A stretch of DNA of 64,000 bases from Dromiciops gliroides (GCF_019393635.1 NC_057862.1:415941669-416005668), one strand, 5' to 3'; numbered from the stretch's first letter, positions 21,405 to 33,329 are shown. Numbers and translations are program-made. The notes: generated by a model from the sequence alone, not told the origin.

Positions 21405-23373
21405 GATTTCTATGCTATTACATATACATTTTGGAATTAATGGTATAGGTTTATTTTCATAGAGATTTTAATGCTTTTGAGATTGGGTCTTATACTTAGT
21501 TTCTAAAACAAGGAGAATATTTGTAAAAGCTTTTTATAGTCATGCGATCAAGTTTATATTTTGTAATACTCTTATTAATATTAAGTTCATATTCATTTAG
21601 ATTTCCCTAGTTTGAATTTCATTGTCTTTTATTATTCCACGTGTATTTTCTTCTATTCATTCATCTATCTAATTTTGAAACATGGTTTTGATTTCATAAT
21701 ACAATGTTAATTCTAGGAGTATTGTGCTCCCATGTTCTGAGTTGTTTGTTTTTGTTATTTTTTCTCAACTGATTATTTGATCAAACTCTTTAAAGCATTT
21801 CCCTGGCAAATTGGTTGCCATGGCAAGTGTAAATTGATTCTAGAAGTATTATTTTTGATAAGCATATTCCCAAAAAAAAAAAAAAAAGAGGGGAACATTT
21901 GTAAAAGTTTTCTTTTTTCAAAAAAAAAGTTTTCTTTGAGATTCTGTTGTGCTTTAACTTGTATTTAAATATGTTCTGATTTTTCACAAAGGTAATTGTA
22001 TACTAAGTACAAAAAAGGGGTATTATTTGAAATTGTTGCATAATTATATATTGTGTTCTGAGTCAAGATGTATTCACATTTTTTGCAATCATTTATTATC
22101 CTCAATTTTTAAATCCATATGAGACTTGGATTATGGGAACTTATCATTTAAGACATTAATTGCCTTTATTCTGAGTTATCAGATGCCAGTTGGCCAAGAT
22201 GCCATCCAATCACAAGAGGAATACATGCAAGAGCAGACACTGAACTGTCACATGAGGGGAGACATGCATGAAGTCAAGGTATGGCCGAGGGAACGGCTTT
22301 TGACAAATGTTGAGGTTGGATTCTCTTGGTTTAATATTTTATTTTATTTTTCCCCACAATATTGTACAGATGGCTGGAAGTATTCATCCCACCCATCTCA
22401 CTTCTACACCTGGCTTCCATGCTCCCTCCTATATGCCTGATGCCATGGACATCTCAGTCCCATGCATCTGATTAAGTCTGACTCAGTTTCTTCCAATATG
22501 TTCGGTGGCATGGACATATATTCCATCCACCTATTTTAAGCCTGGCATACTGTATGGGCAGTACATATTGCTCAAGTGTGGGAATGCTCATATCCCATCA
22601 TTTCTCTGTTCTTTTATGGTAACCCCCATAATTATCTCAGGTGTCATGATAAATACACTGTTGAATTTGGCCTTGACATCTGTTACCAATTATATAAGAT
22701 TTTAAAATTTCTCATAATGGCATGAGGATAATTAGGCAGATGATGCAAAAAGTGATGAAACAAAGACAAAAATTATTTTTAAAAATTAATATCACAGCAA
22801 TTGTCTTCTCAATTACTCTCCATAAGGGGGGACTATAGTAATATTATAATTTTAAAGAATGGTTCAATTTTTGTTTTATTATATGTTTCATGTGTAACAA
22901 CTAAGATTCTGAATTCCCTTAGACATGTTTTTGAGAACTTTCATTGTTTGATTTGATTATTGACAAAGCTATTTTAAAGTTGTGTTAAGCTCAATTTTGT
23001 AGGAAATTTTCCTGGCTGATTACCAGCATCCACACATCAACCCCTGAAAAGACTTCCATTCCATGACTACACCTAGAGGACATCTGAGAAAAGACTTTCA
23101 GAGACTTTAAATGAACAGTTTTGATTTGTTGTTTTTGTTGTTTTTTTCTCTTTCTGTTATAATATACACCATCTGTAATATGTATTCTCTGCAGAGGCCC
23201 TCCCTTTGCAAGACCAATGTCAAAGCGTCGGTTCATGAGGACAAAAAATCACCCCTCTGGACAAAACTTTCCTCTCTTCCTTTTCTATATTGTTGTTCAC
23301 ATATTATTAGTTAGCAATAGTTATTATATTCTTTTTACTGTTCCGTCAAGGAAACATTTTGTTTCTTGAGGAA
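21405..23373 (+). other. Non-coding remainder of the ERV internal region
   Basis: About 2 kb without a long frame. The longest piece (22126-22440, 104 codons) has no retroviral domain I recognise. It is AT-rich with an A15 run near 21875. This part presumably keeps only cis-acting signals or unrelated captured sequence. Confidence 0.6.
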
Positions 23374-23386
23374 CAACAGGGGGGAC
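23374..23386 (+). other. Polypurine tract of the ERV
   Basis: The purine-rich run ACAGGGGGGAC directly abuts the 3' LTR start TGTAACG, as needed for plus-strand priming. Confidence 0.75.
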
Positions 23387-23744
23387 TGTAACGATTGGAA
23401 TAACGCCACCTGCTGTATACTTACTGTAGAAGAGTTCTGCCCATGAAGGGAAGGTCTTTGAGGGCAAGACCAGGAGTCAGGAAGTGACGCGGACTAGTGG
23501 GAGGAGGAAGGAAGAGACTGGCGCTCAGTCTGGGGCTCTTTCCTCTGGACTCTGGCGGAGAAGGGAGCTAGAAATGTGCTCTCCCTTTAATAGATAGGAA
23601 TCTAGGCCTTTTTCTCTCTCTTTACCAAATTCTTATTCTCCTTAATAAATGCTTAAAAGTCTAACTCTTGCTAAAGCTTATAATTTATTGGCGACCACTC
23701 ATTAGATATTTTAGACAGTTTAGCTAGAATTTTAACCCTTAACA
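23387..23744 (+). repeat. 3' LTR of the young ERV
   Basis: 358 bp, same length and, as far as I can read, same sequence as the 5' LTR. It is followed by AAAA and then resumed L1 sequence. Confidence 0.93.
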
Positions 23745-25349
23745 AAAACCAGTTAAAACATAATTAAACACAAAACAACCACATTGGCCATATCCAAAAA
23801 AAATATTTTGCAATTGAAACTCTAAGTCCATCACCTCTCTATTAGGAGGTGAGTAGCATATTTCATCATGAGTCCTCTAGAAATATGGTGGGCCATTGTG
23901 TTAATTAAGCCTTTCAGAGTTTTTACTATATTGATGTCATAGTATAATTTGTTATACTGTTTCTCTTCATTCTGCATCAGTTCATACAAATCTTCTCAGG
24001 CCTCTGAAATTTTTTTTCTTCTTTTTCTTAAAGCATGATATTATTCCATTTCATTCATATACCATAACTTGTTTAGCCATTCCCCAATTGATGGGCACCT
24101 TCTTATTCTCTAGTTCTTTGACCCACAAAAAAAAGCTGAGTTGCTATAGTTTTGATCTTTTTGGGGTATAGACCTAGTAGTGATATTTCTGAGTCAAAAG
24201 ATACATACCATTTAATTTGCTTTGGTGACCATTTCCAAATTGCTTTTCAGAATGACTGGACAAGTTCACAGTTCACCAGCAGTTAATGTATGTGTGTGTC
24301 TTCCCACAGCTCTTCTAGCATTTGTCATTTTCCTTTCTTGTCTACCAATCTGATGGGTATGAGGTGGTACCGTAAAGTTGTTTTAATTTTAATTTCTTTA
24401 ATTATTAGCTATTCAGAGCACTTTTTATGTGGTTATTGATAGCTTAGATTTATTTCTCTGAAAACTGCTTATTCACATCCTTTAACAACAATTGGGGAAT
24501 ATCTCTTATTCTTATAAATTGTAATCAGGTAACTTCTCCTATAGCTTCCCATTATAGATTGTTCAAAATCCTACAGTAAATCTCCAGGAGGTGGCGTCAT
24601 TCCAATCGTTACACCTTCGTTGTCTAAACCAGGTACCCATTTGAATTTTTTGGTATACAGTATGAGCCATTGTTTTATATTTAATTTCTGCTGGCTTATT
24701 TTCCAGGTGTCCAATAGTTTTTGTCAAATAATAAATTCTTGTCCAAATACCTGGGATCTTTGGGTTTATCCAACCCTAGGCTATTGTACTATTTTGCTTT
24801 TGTCTATTGTGTAAATAATTCATTCCACTGTTAAATCACTCTATTTCTTACCCAATACCAAATTGTTTTGATGATTATGGCTTTTTCATGGAGTTTGAAA
24901 TCTGGCATTGCTAGGCCCCCTTCCTTCCCTCTTTGTTTTCCAATTATTCCCTTGATATTGTTGGCCTTTTGTTTCTCCAGATGAATTTTGTTATTGTTTT
25001 TTCTAGTTCTAAAAGAAATCATTTGATAGTTCAATTGGTATGTCAATTAATAAAAAACTTAATTTAGGCCAGTAAAGTAATTTTTATTATTTTGGTTCAG
25101 CCTACCTATGAGCAGTTAGTATTTCTTCAATTATTTAGATCTTTCTTTGTGTTCATATCGTTAATTGTAATCATTTAGTTCTTGCATATGTATTGACAGA
25201 GAGACTCCCAGTTTCAATTTTATTAACCTCTCCTTTGATTTTTAGGATTTCTATTTTGGTATTTAATTGAAGGACTTTAATTTGTTGGATTTAAAAAATT
25301 TATTTAAATGCCCAATTTGTTGATCTGCCCTTTTTTCTCTCTTACTGAT
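23745..25349 (-). mobile_element. L1 3' half, antisense
   Basis: A continuation of the L1 split by the provirus. 3' UTR (23750-23990) is followed by the ORF2 C-terminal region (24040-24540 and 24614-25330). The antisense block for the C-terminal ORF2 motif is at 24060-24130, and a 71-codon remnant at 24831-25046 matches the L1 segment ending in a WYW-type motif. Frames are broken, and the RT core is missing by deletion. Confidence 0.75.
24571..24613 (-). mobile_element. Isolated 5' tip of the young ERV LTR, antisense
   Basis: On the minus strand this reads TGTAACGATTGGAATGACGC and continues to about base 43 of the 358-bp LTR with a few differences. The rest of the LTR is absent and it sits within L1 ORF2 sequence. 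Confidence 0.7.
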
Positions 25350-26087
25350 TGTCATGGGCTTAGGATAAATCAGAAGTTTCTCCTGTGAGAAGCAAAACCA
25401 AAGATGACCAAATAACAGGACAGACATATAGAAGAATCAAGGGGCTTTTAAAGTTTAGATTGACCAAGTAGATATCAAGACAGACACACCTAAGAAGTAA
25501 GAGGAGATAAAATTCTATAGCAGGAAAGTCATTTAGGTGTGGCTACCACCTGACCTGAGCTAGGAGATAAAGATAACCACAGAGGTCAGGATCATCATTC
25601 CAAAAAAAAAACAAATAAAAAATTAAAAAATAAAAAAAAACCCTGACTCTCAGGAATCTGACAGACATACAAGTTTTCCCTACTCCAAAAAGGAACTTTC
25701 CATTTTCAGGTGGACACCCCATCTATCCTCTATAAAAGCTTTTGCTCGGGACAGCTAGGTGGCACAGTGGATAAAGCACTGGCCTTGGATTCAGGAGGAC
25801 CTGAGTTCAAATTTGGCCTCAGACACTTGACACTTACTAGCTGTGTGACCTTGGGCAAGTCACTTAACTCTCATAGCCCTACCAAAAAAAAAAAAAAAAG
25901 CTTTTGCCTTCCTTCTATTCTGGGAGGAGGATGTTTCAAATCTGCCTTCTCCCCAGGGGTGAAGTCTTTGACTTCCCACTTGGTCACTTTCTCTAGCACC
26001 AAATAAAAGACATTTAATATTTGTTTTTCTGAATTTGTGAAGCTTTTTGCCTAAATACTAGGCTAAATTTTGTGAATGTGCCTAGCA
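25350..26087 (+). mobile_element. Probable solo LTR of a third ERV family with a nested SINE
   Basis: A TGTCATGGGC start directly follows L1 sequence. It has a TATA box TATAAAAG at 25731-25738, AATAAA at 26002-26007 and an end of about GCCTAGCA near 26087, after which L1 resumes. Without the SINE it is about 575 bp. No TSD could be confirmed, so the 3' border is approximate. Confidence 0.5.
25746..25896 (+). mobile_element. Short tRNA-derived SINE inside an LTR
   Basis: Sense copy. The 11-bp TSD AAAGCTTTTGC is at 25735-25745 and 25897-25907. The insertion site lies at the 3' edge of the LTR's TATAAAAG box, whose last bases are part of the duplication. Confidence 0.92.
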
Positions 26088-27665
26088 CATTCCCTTACAA
26101 TGTTCTCCACAGGTCCATCACATCTAACGTTTCTAAAATTCTATTCAGGTCATTCATAATTTTTTGTTTAGATTTATTTAGGTCTCAGATGAGTAGATTG
26201 AAGTCCTTCACTATTATAGTTTTATTATTTAGTTCTCCCTATAACTCATTTAATTTTTGCTTTTAGAATTTAGATGCTATGCCATCTGGTCCCTATATGT
26301 TTAGAATTTACATTAATTCATTGTCTATTATACGTTTCAGAAAAAATCAGTTTTCCTCTTGATCTTTAAAATTAGGTCTATTTTTGCTTTTCTTTTGTCT
26401 AAAATCATGATTGCGAGCTGTCCCTGTCTTTTCCACTTTGGCTGAAGCATAATGGATTCTGCTCCAGCTCTTTATTTTATTTCTGTTTGCATCTTTCTGG
26501 TTCAAGCTTGTTTCTTTCAAACAGCAGATTGTTAGATTCTTGTTTCTAATCTATGTTGCTCTCTTCTTCTATTTTATAGGTGAGATCATCCCATTCATAT
26601 TCACAGTTATGAGGATTAATTGTGTGTTTCTGGCCATCCCATTCTCTTTGATGTTCCCTTCTCTTTGTTTCCTGTCCCCTCTTTAAGAATTTACTTTGCT
26701 TCTGACTAATCTCCACTTTCATCTACCCCTTCCTTAACTCCTTTCTCTCTTGATTATTTATTGATGAAATGTATTTCTGTACCCACCTCTGTGTGTATGT
26801 ATGCGTGTATGCATGTATGTATATGTGTATGCATGCATACATGCATGTATGCATGTATGTATTCTTCCCTCCTTTGATCAGTTTAGAAGTGATTATCTCT
26901 CACTCCTCCCCACTCCCTCTTCCTTGTTATATAGTCTTCTACTTCTGCACCCCAATTATGTGAGATAATTTTTCCAGGCTTTCCTCTCCCTTCTACCCTC
27001 ATCTTCCAGTATATTCCTAGTCCCCTTTCTTATCATTCTTCCTTTAATATCATCAAAACATAATAGATCAATTTCCAGGTCCTCTGTCTAATTAAACTCC
27101 CTCTATGACTCCTGATGATGATAGGGTTCTGAGGGGATACATGTATGTATCATCTCCCCATATTAGAATGTGAGCTGTTTATCTTTGTTTAGTCCTTTAT
27201 TATTGTTTACTCATGTTCACCTTTTTATGCTTATATTTCACAGTTTCTATGTAGTGTTAGTCCTTTCATCAGAAATACTTAGAAGTCCCATACATCATTA
27301 TAAATTCATTTTACCACCTGTAGGATTATACTCAATTTTTGCTGAGTAAATGATCCTTTGCTGTAAGGCCTCAATCTTTTGCTTAGGTCTCTCCATTAAC
27401 ACTTGATAGTGGTAGCTGCTAGATCATATGTGATTTTAAATCTGATTCCTCCATACTGGAATTCTGTCTTTCTAGTTGCTTACAGTACTTTCCATTTGAC
27501 TTGGTAACTACAAATTTTGGCTACAACATTCCTAGGTTTTTCATTTTTAGAGTTTCTTTTAGGAGGCAACTGGCAGATTCTTTTTATTTCTACTTTGCCT
27601 TCTGGTTCTAAGAGATCTGGGAAATTTTCTTTTATGATTTCTTGAAGTATAATATGTAGGTGAAT
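26088..27665 (-). mobile_element. L1 ORF2 N-terminal, inter-ORF and ORF1 C-terminal regions, antisense
   Basis: 26090-26640 corresponds to the ORF2 endonuclease region read antisense. 26640-27200 is the pyrimidine-rich complement of the inter-ORF segment, and 27200-27640 is the ORF1 C-terminal region. Probably the same L1 as 23745-25349. Confidence 0.6.
26790..26862 (+). repeat. (TGTA/TGCA)n microsatellite
   Basis: An alternating purine-pyrimidine tract of GTATGTATGCATGCATAC type, a potential Z-DNA or cruciform former, lying in L1 sequence. Confidence 0.85.
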
Positions 27666-27985
27666 GCACATGTATAACCTATATCAGATTCCTTGCTGTT
27701 TTGTGGAGAGGCATGGGAGGGAGGAATAAAAATTTGGAATTAAAAATCTGATAAAAAATGAATGTTGATAACTATCTTTACATTTAAGTAGAAAAAATAA
27801 AAATGCTATTTATAAAAAAAAGAAATATGATATGTAGGCTCTTTTTTGGTCATGCTTTCAAGTAATAATAATAATTAGTATTTATATAGTGCTTACCATG
27901 TTTTAATCAATCAATAAACATTTATTAAGTGTCTACTATGTGCTAGGCACTGTGTTAACCACTGGGGTTAAAAAAGAGGCAAAAG

Positions 27986-28131
27986 GGGGCAGCTAGATGG
28001 CGCAGTGGATAGAGCACCGGCCCTGGATTCAGGAGTACCTGAGTTCAAATCCAGCCTCAAACACTTGACACTTACTAGCTGTGTGACCCTGGGCAAGTCA
28101 ATGGGTTAACCCCATTGCCCCACAAAAAAAA
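27986..28131 (+). mobile_element. Short tRNA-derived SINE nested in L2
   Basis: Sense copy. The 13-bp TSD AAAGAGGCAAAAG is at 27973-27985 and 28132-28144. Confidence 0.93.
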
Positions 28132-28834
28132 AAAGAGGCAAAAGACAATGCCTGACCTGAAGGAGCTTACAATCTAATGAGAAAGACAACATACAAATAA
28201 ATAAATATAAAGCAAGTTATATACAGGATAAACAGGAAATAATTAATAGAAGAATGGTGCTAGAATTAAGAGGGGCTTTGGAAGACTTCCATAAGAAGTG
28301 TGATTTTAGTCACAAATTAAAGGAAGCCAGGGAGGTCAGTAGTCAGAGTAGAGAAGGGAAAGAATTCCAAGTATTGGAAATAGCCAAAGAAAACATCCAG
28401 AGCCGATGGATGGAGTATCTTGTTTGTGAAACAGCCAGGAGGCCAGTGTCACTAGATCAGAGTGTGTGTGGAGGGGTAAAAGACTAGAAAGGTAGGAAAG
28501 GGTTAGATTATGTAACCCTTTGAATGCTAAACAAAGGCTTTTTATTGGATTCTGGAGGTAATAGGGAGCCACATGTGATTTAGAAAAATCACATTAGTGG
28601 CTGAATGTAGGATGTATTAGAGTGGAGAGAGACTTGAGACAGACAGACCCACCAACCAGTGATTACAATAGTCCAGGCATGAGATGATGAGAGCCTGCAC
28701 CAGAGTGTTGGCAGTATCAGAGGAGAGAAGAGGGTCATATTTGAGAGAATTTGCAAAGTTGACAGGCCTTGGCAAACAGCTTGGATATGGAAAGTGAGTG
28801 ATGAGGAGTTCAGGATGATTCCTACATTGTGAGC

Positions 28835-29266
28835 CTAAGGGACTAGGAAAATGGTGTTGTCCTCTACAATAATAAGGAAGGTAGGAGGAAGGAAGGGTTT
28901 ATGGGATGAGATAATGAGTTCAGTTTTGGACATATTGAGTATAAGATATCTACTGAACTTCCAGTTCAAGATATCTGAAAGGCAGTTGGAGATGCAAGAT
29001 TGGAAATTCGAAGTGAGTTTGGGGCAGGATAGGTGGATTTGAGAATCTTCAGCATAAAGATAGTAATTAAATTCATGGATATTGATGAGATCAGCAAATG
29101 AAGTAGTACAGAGGATGAAGAAAAGAGGGCCCAGGACTGAATCTTGAGTGACACCTTTGGTTAGAAAATGTGATTTGGAAGAGGATCCAGTAAGGGAGAC
29201 AGAGATGGAGTGGTCAGATAGGTAAGAGGAGAAGCTTGGGAGAGTGATGTTTTGAAAACCTAACAA
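28835..29266 (-). pseudogene. Decayed L2 reverse transcriptase fragment
   Basis: 143 codons open on the minus strand. Seen in order: a GFQN...YLSDHS region, a GV(T)Q-SVLGPLFFIL block, and YLYAEDSQIHLS where the catalytic aspartate pair would be. The first aspartate of the YADD box is replaced by Glu, and the frame lacks a proper start and end. LINE-derived, not a host gene. Confidence 0.75.
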
Positions 29267-29480
29267 GAAGAGAGTCTAAAGGAGGAGTTGGGGATCAACA
29301 ATATCAAAGGCTTCAGAGAAGTCAAGGAGAGTGAGGATTGAGAAAAGACCACTGGATTGGACAACAAAGAGATCATTAGTAACTTTGGAGAGAATAGTTT
29401 TGGTGGAATGATAAGATCAGAAACTAGATTATAAGGTGAAGAAGAAAGTAGAAGGAGATATCTCTTACAGACAGTCTTTT

Positions 29481-30011
29481 TGTTATTGTTTTTGTAAAAA
29501 TCAAAATAAATATTTTGATTTAAAGTTTTGAGTTCCAAATTTTATCCCTTCTTCCCTTCCTCTCCTCCTCCCTCCCTGAGGTGGTAAACAATCAGATATA
29601 GGTTATACATATGCAATTATGTAAAACATTACCATATTAGTCATTTTGTATAAGAAAACTTGAATGAAAGAAAAAATGAAAGAAAGTGAAAAATAGCATG
29701 CTTCAGTCTGTTCAATTGTTGTATTGCTGAGAATAGTTAAGTTCTTCATCAAACAATATTGCTTTTACTGTGCACAACATTCTCTTGGTTCTGCTCACTT
29801 CACTATATATCAGTTAATATAAGTCTTTCCAGGCCTTTCTGAAATTGTCCTTTTTGTCATTTCTTATAGCACAATAATATTCCATTACAATCATATGCCA
29901 CAACTTGTTTAGCCATTCCCCAATTGATGGGCATTCCTTTGATTTCCAATTCTTAGCCACCACAAAAAGAGTTGCAATAAATATTTTTGTATAAATACGT
30001 TTTTCCTCTAT
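29481..30011 (-). mobile_element. L1 3' end inserted in L2
   Basis: 5'-truncated antisense L1 (3' UTR plus the ORF2 C-terminus). The TSD AGACAGTCTTT is seen at 29470-29480 and 30012-30022. Confidence 0.88.
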
Positions 30012-30089
30012 AGACAGTCTTTCTAAGGAATTTAGCTACAAAGGGCAAAAGAGATATAGGACAATCTGTGCTACAATTATTATCTCATT

Positions 30090-30255
30090 TTGTCATCATA
30101 ATAATTCTGGGAGAGAAATGCTATTATTATTATCATCCTCATTTTACAGATGGAGAAACTGATACAGAGGTCATGATTTGCCCAGGGTTATACAACTAAG
30201 TCAGTTTCTGTGGCCAGATTTGAACTCAGCATTCTATTCATTGTACTACCTAGCT
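30090..30255 (-). mobile_element. MIR-like CORE-SINE, antisense
   Basis: CTCATTTTACAGATGGAGAAACTGA to TGAACTCAGCATTCTATTCATTGTACTACC is the antisense MIR body. Confidence 0.7.
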
Positions 30256-30283
30256 GGAGGGTAGTTCAATGATGTTTTATTTT

Positions 30284-30428
30284 TTTTATTTTTAGGGCAA
30301 TGAGGGTTAAGTGACTTGCCCAGGGTCACACAGCTAGTAAGTGTCAAGTGTCTGAGGTGGGACTTAAACCCAGGTCCTCCTAAATCCAGGGCTGGGTGCT
30401 CTATCCACTGGGCCACCTAGCTGTCCCT
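30284..30428 (-). mobile_element. Short tRNA-derived SINE (WSINE1-like)
   Basis: Antisense copy ending CACCTAGCTGTCCC, with TCAATGAT on both sides as a probable TSD. Confidence 0.88.
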
Positions 30429-30429
30429 C

Positions 30430-32101
30430 AATGATTCTTAAATTATCTCTTGGTCCATTTTCCCAGACCAGTTGTTTTTGCTTTAAGATACCTTACATTT
30501 CCTTCTATTTTTTTAGTCTTTTGACTTGACTTTGTTTTAATACATCTTGCTGTTTCATGTAGTTTTTAACTTCTATCTGGTCAATATTCATTTTCAGGGA
30601 GGTAAAGATTTTGCATTTCTTGTTCCAACTTGTTAATTCTGTTTCCATGTTCTTCTTCCATAGGTCTCACTTTCCCCCTATTTTTCCTCTACCACTCTTA
30701 CGTAGTTTTTATCATTTTAATCAATGTTAATTACTTTTTAAAAATCATAATTTTAATAAATTATTACCAGGCTATAAATTAATTTTTTAATTATTAGTTT
30801 TATCATTTTTAGCTCTTTTTAAAAATTCTTGCTTCATTTATTCCATGAATTCTGGTTGGACTTATACAAAGCTGTGTATTTCTTTGAGGTTTTACTTGTA
30901 AATACTTTGGAATTATTTTCTTCTGAGTTTGTATCTTGAGCTTCCATGTCACCCCAAGAGCTCTTTGTGTTGGGATTCTTTTGTTTGTTTGTTTGTTTAT
31001 TCTTCCAGTCTTCTTCCTGACTTTGGACTTTGTTAAGAACAGGCTCTGCACATTTCCAGTAGGAATGTCTGAACTGAGATTTTATCCCCTTAGGTCCTTC
31101 TGCTGCTATCTTGGAGTAGTGAGTGCTGTGTTATTCTAGTACCTTAGAAACAGCATGGGGTGAGGAACTGCAAGCTTTCAATGCTCTCAGAGTGGTGCCA
31201 TCCAGGTCAAAGTCTACTAACTTCTTCCCTAATCTAAGCTCTTCAAGTTCCTGACCAAGGTATAGGTCTGAGCAATATGTCTATGTCCTTATCCCTGGTT
31301 GGAGTTTCAGTAGACTGGTGCTGGATTTAGCCACCATCAACCAGATGCAAAGCTCTACACTTTCAGAGTCAAAACTACATGTTCTCTTTTGCTCTAGAAT
31401 TTCTGCTCTCATTATTTCATTGCAGGCTTCAGACATTCCTGGAGGCTTGAGCTGAGTCCATGCTCTGTTCCTGGACCACACAACTGGTATTGCCACTGAA
31501 CTTTTTCCTCACTCAGTATACAGTCTAAGGTCCACAACCACTCCTATTTAATCCCTTGGTGAGGGTTCCCTCTACAGTTCACCCTGGATAGTAAGCACAG
31601 GTTTGCTTGCTCTTTAACCAGGAACAGATTTCTGTTTCACAGTGGTTGAAAGCTTAGTGTGCCTACACCCCTTCCCCACCTGAGCTGCCACTCAAGACTG
31701 CTTCCTAGTTCTGAGCATGAGCAAAATAACAGAGTCCTGCCTCAGTGCCAACAGAGACCCCTGCAATCTCCCCCTGGCGAACTGCTCAACCCCTTCACTG
31801 TCCCTTGAGCTGAATTCTAGAAGTAGCTCCTGCTGCAGCCAATTCAGAGGCCCCCTCTGGTGTGGTATGGCCTGGGACTTAATCTGTGTCAGCATGGCCA
31901 GGGTCTGAGCTCCACTCTCACCCCAGTACAACAGACCTTTCCTGCTGATCTTCTAAGCCATCTTTGGCTGGAAAATGATCTCACCCTGTCCTTTTGTGTG
32001 TCCTGCTGTTCCAGGAATTGTCTTATGGCATTATTTGGAGCTATTTGGAGGGGTCGTGTGGAGAGGTCCAGAAAGTTATTGCTTTTCCTTCGCCATTTTG
32101 C
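30430..32101 (-). mobile_element. L1 5' half (5' UTR and ORF1), antisense
   Basis: On the minus strand it starts at about 32101 with CAAAATGGCG, the YY1-type motif at L1 5' ends. A GC-richer 5' UTR to about 31130 is homologous to 13450-14100, then ORF1 coiled-coil region to 30430. The frames are broken. Confidence 0.68.
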
Positions 32102-33050
32102 TCATCTATCATTTCTTATAGCAAGGTAGTATTCCATTACGGTCATATACCACAATTTGTTCAGCTGTTCTCCAGTTGATGGGCATCTCCTCAATTTCTA
32201 ATTCTGTATCACTACTAAAAGAGCTGTTCTAAATATTTTGTACATATAGGTCCTTTTCCTTTAAAAAAATTTTCTTTGTGATTCAGAGGTAGTAGTGGTA
32301 TTACTGGGTCAAAGCATATGCATAGTTTTATAGGCTTTAGGACATAGTTCTAAATTGCTGTCCAGAATGGTTGGATCAGTTCATAACTCCACCAACATTG
32401 CTTGAGTGTTGAATTTTCCCACATATCCTCCAACATTTGTCATTTTCTTTTTTGGTCTACATCTATTTTATTTTATTTTTTGGTGGGGCAATGAAGATTA
32501 AGTGACTTGCCCAGGGTCATATGGCTAGTAAATGTCAAATGTCTGAGGTCATATTTGAACTCAGGTCCTCCTGAATCCAGGGCCAGTGCTTTGTTCACTG
32601 TGCCACCTAGCTTCCCCCCTTTTCTGCATCTATTGAGATAATCATATGATTTTTGTTGTTTTTATTATTGACATAGTCAATAATGCTAATAGTTTTCCTA
32701 ATATTGAACCAGCCCTGCATTCCTGGTATAAATCTCCACCTGATCATAGTGTACGATCTTTGTCATATACTGCTGTCATCTCTTTGCTAGTATTTTTATT
32801 TTAAGTTTTGCATCAATATTCATTAGGGAATTGGTTTTTAGTTTTCTTTTTTGTTTTTGCTCTTCCTGGTTTAGGTATCAGCACCATATTGTTATAAAAG
32901 GAATTTGGTAAGACTCCTTCTCTGACTATTCTTACATTTCTTAATCAGAACTTAGTCTGATGCTTTTTCTAGATATTTGTGTAGGAACTGTATTGGGGTA
33001 GCTGGGCTCTGGCTTCTTCCTGCTGTTCCTCCATCTTGATTCCACTCCCT
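32102..33050 (-). mobile_element. L1 ORF2 3' half, antisense, split by a SINE
   Basis: 32110-32465 is the ORF2 C-terminal region (TGTTCAGCTGTTCTCCAGTTGATGGGC). 32619-33050 corresponds to the RT domain read antisense (TTGAACCAGCCCTGCATTCCTGG). Confidence 0.7.
32466..32618 (-). mobile_element. Short tRNA-derived SINE nested in L1
   Basis: Antisense copy with a TTTTATTTTATTTT tail, ending CACCTAGCTTCCCCC. The flanks CATCTATT on both sides look like the TSD. Confidence 0.88.
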
Positions 33051-33329
33051 CTTTTCCATCAAATAGAAATGGAGACTAAACCTCGTAAGCCTCAATTTCT
33101 TCCTTTGTGGATAATTAGGATGAACTAGATGACCTCTAAGGTCCTTCCTATCTATAAATATGATTTTATGTTCCTATGACTAGTCTCTTTTCTGATTCTA
33201 TGATCATTTCTTCCACCCTAGACTATTTGTAAACTCTACATTTGTAAATAGAAAAATTGATACATGTCAAAGGAAAGAGTTTTGATACCTAATTACTGTG
33301 ACCCTTACATTTAATTTTCCATGTGTGTA

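Larger units (their letters stand above)
20034..23744 (+). mobile_element. Young non-autonomous endogenous retrovirus (ERV1-like)
   Basis: A complete LTR-internal-LTR element of 3711 bp. It has a 358-bp 5' LTR, a 2995-bp internal region and a 358-bp 3' LTR. The flanks share a 4-bp AAAA, ambiguous because the site is A-rich but consistent with the CTAT duplication at the related solo LTR. Base by base the two LTRs read as identical, implying a recent insertion. The internal region holds a tRNA-Arg-like PBS, one 303-codon frame and a polypurine tract. I find no recognisable gag, protease, RT, integrase or env, so it presumably depends on a helper retrovirus. Confidence 0.9.
27890..30060 (-). 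mobile_element. L2 LINE, antisense, 3' end through RT domain, broken
   Basis: Starts at 27890 with the reverse complement of the L2 3' end (TTTATTAAGTGTCTACTATG). On the minus strand 28835-29266 keeps 143 codons of RT, including an SVLGPLF stretch and a YAED box where active elements have YADD. 29260-29330 adds the upstream motif of AFD type. It is interrupted by a SINE (27986-28131) and an L1 (29481-30011). It cannot be functional. Confidence 0.8.

Noticed and set aside
30936..31139. 67-codon plus-strand frame resembling a membrane protein
   Set aside because: It is antisense to L1 ORF1/5' UTR sequence and hydrophobic only from T-rich codons.
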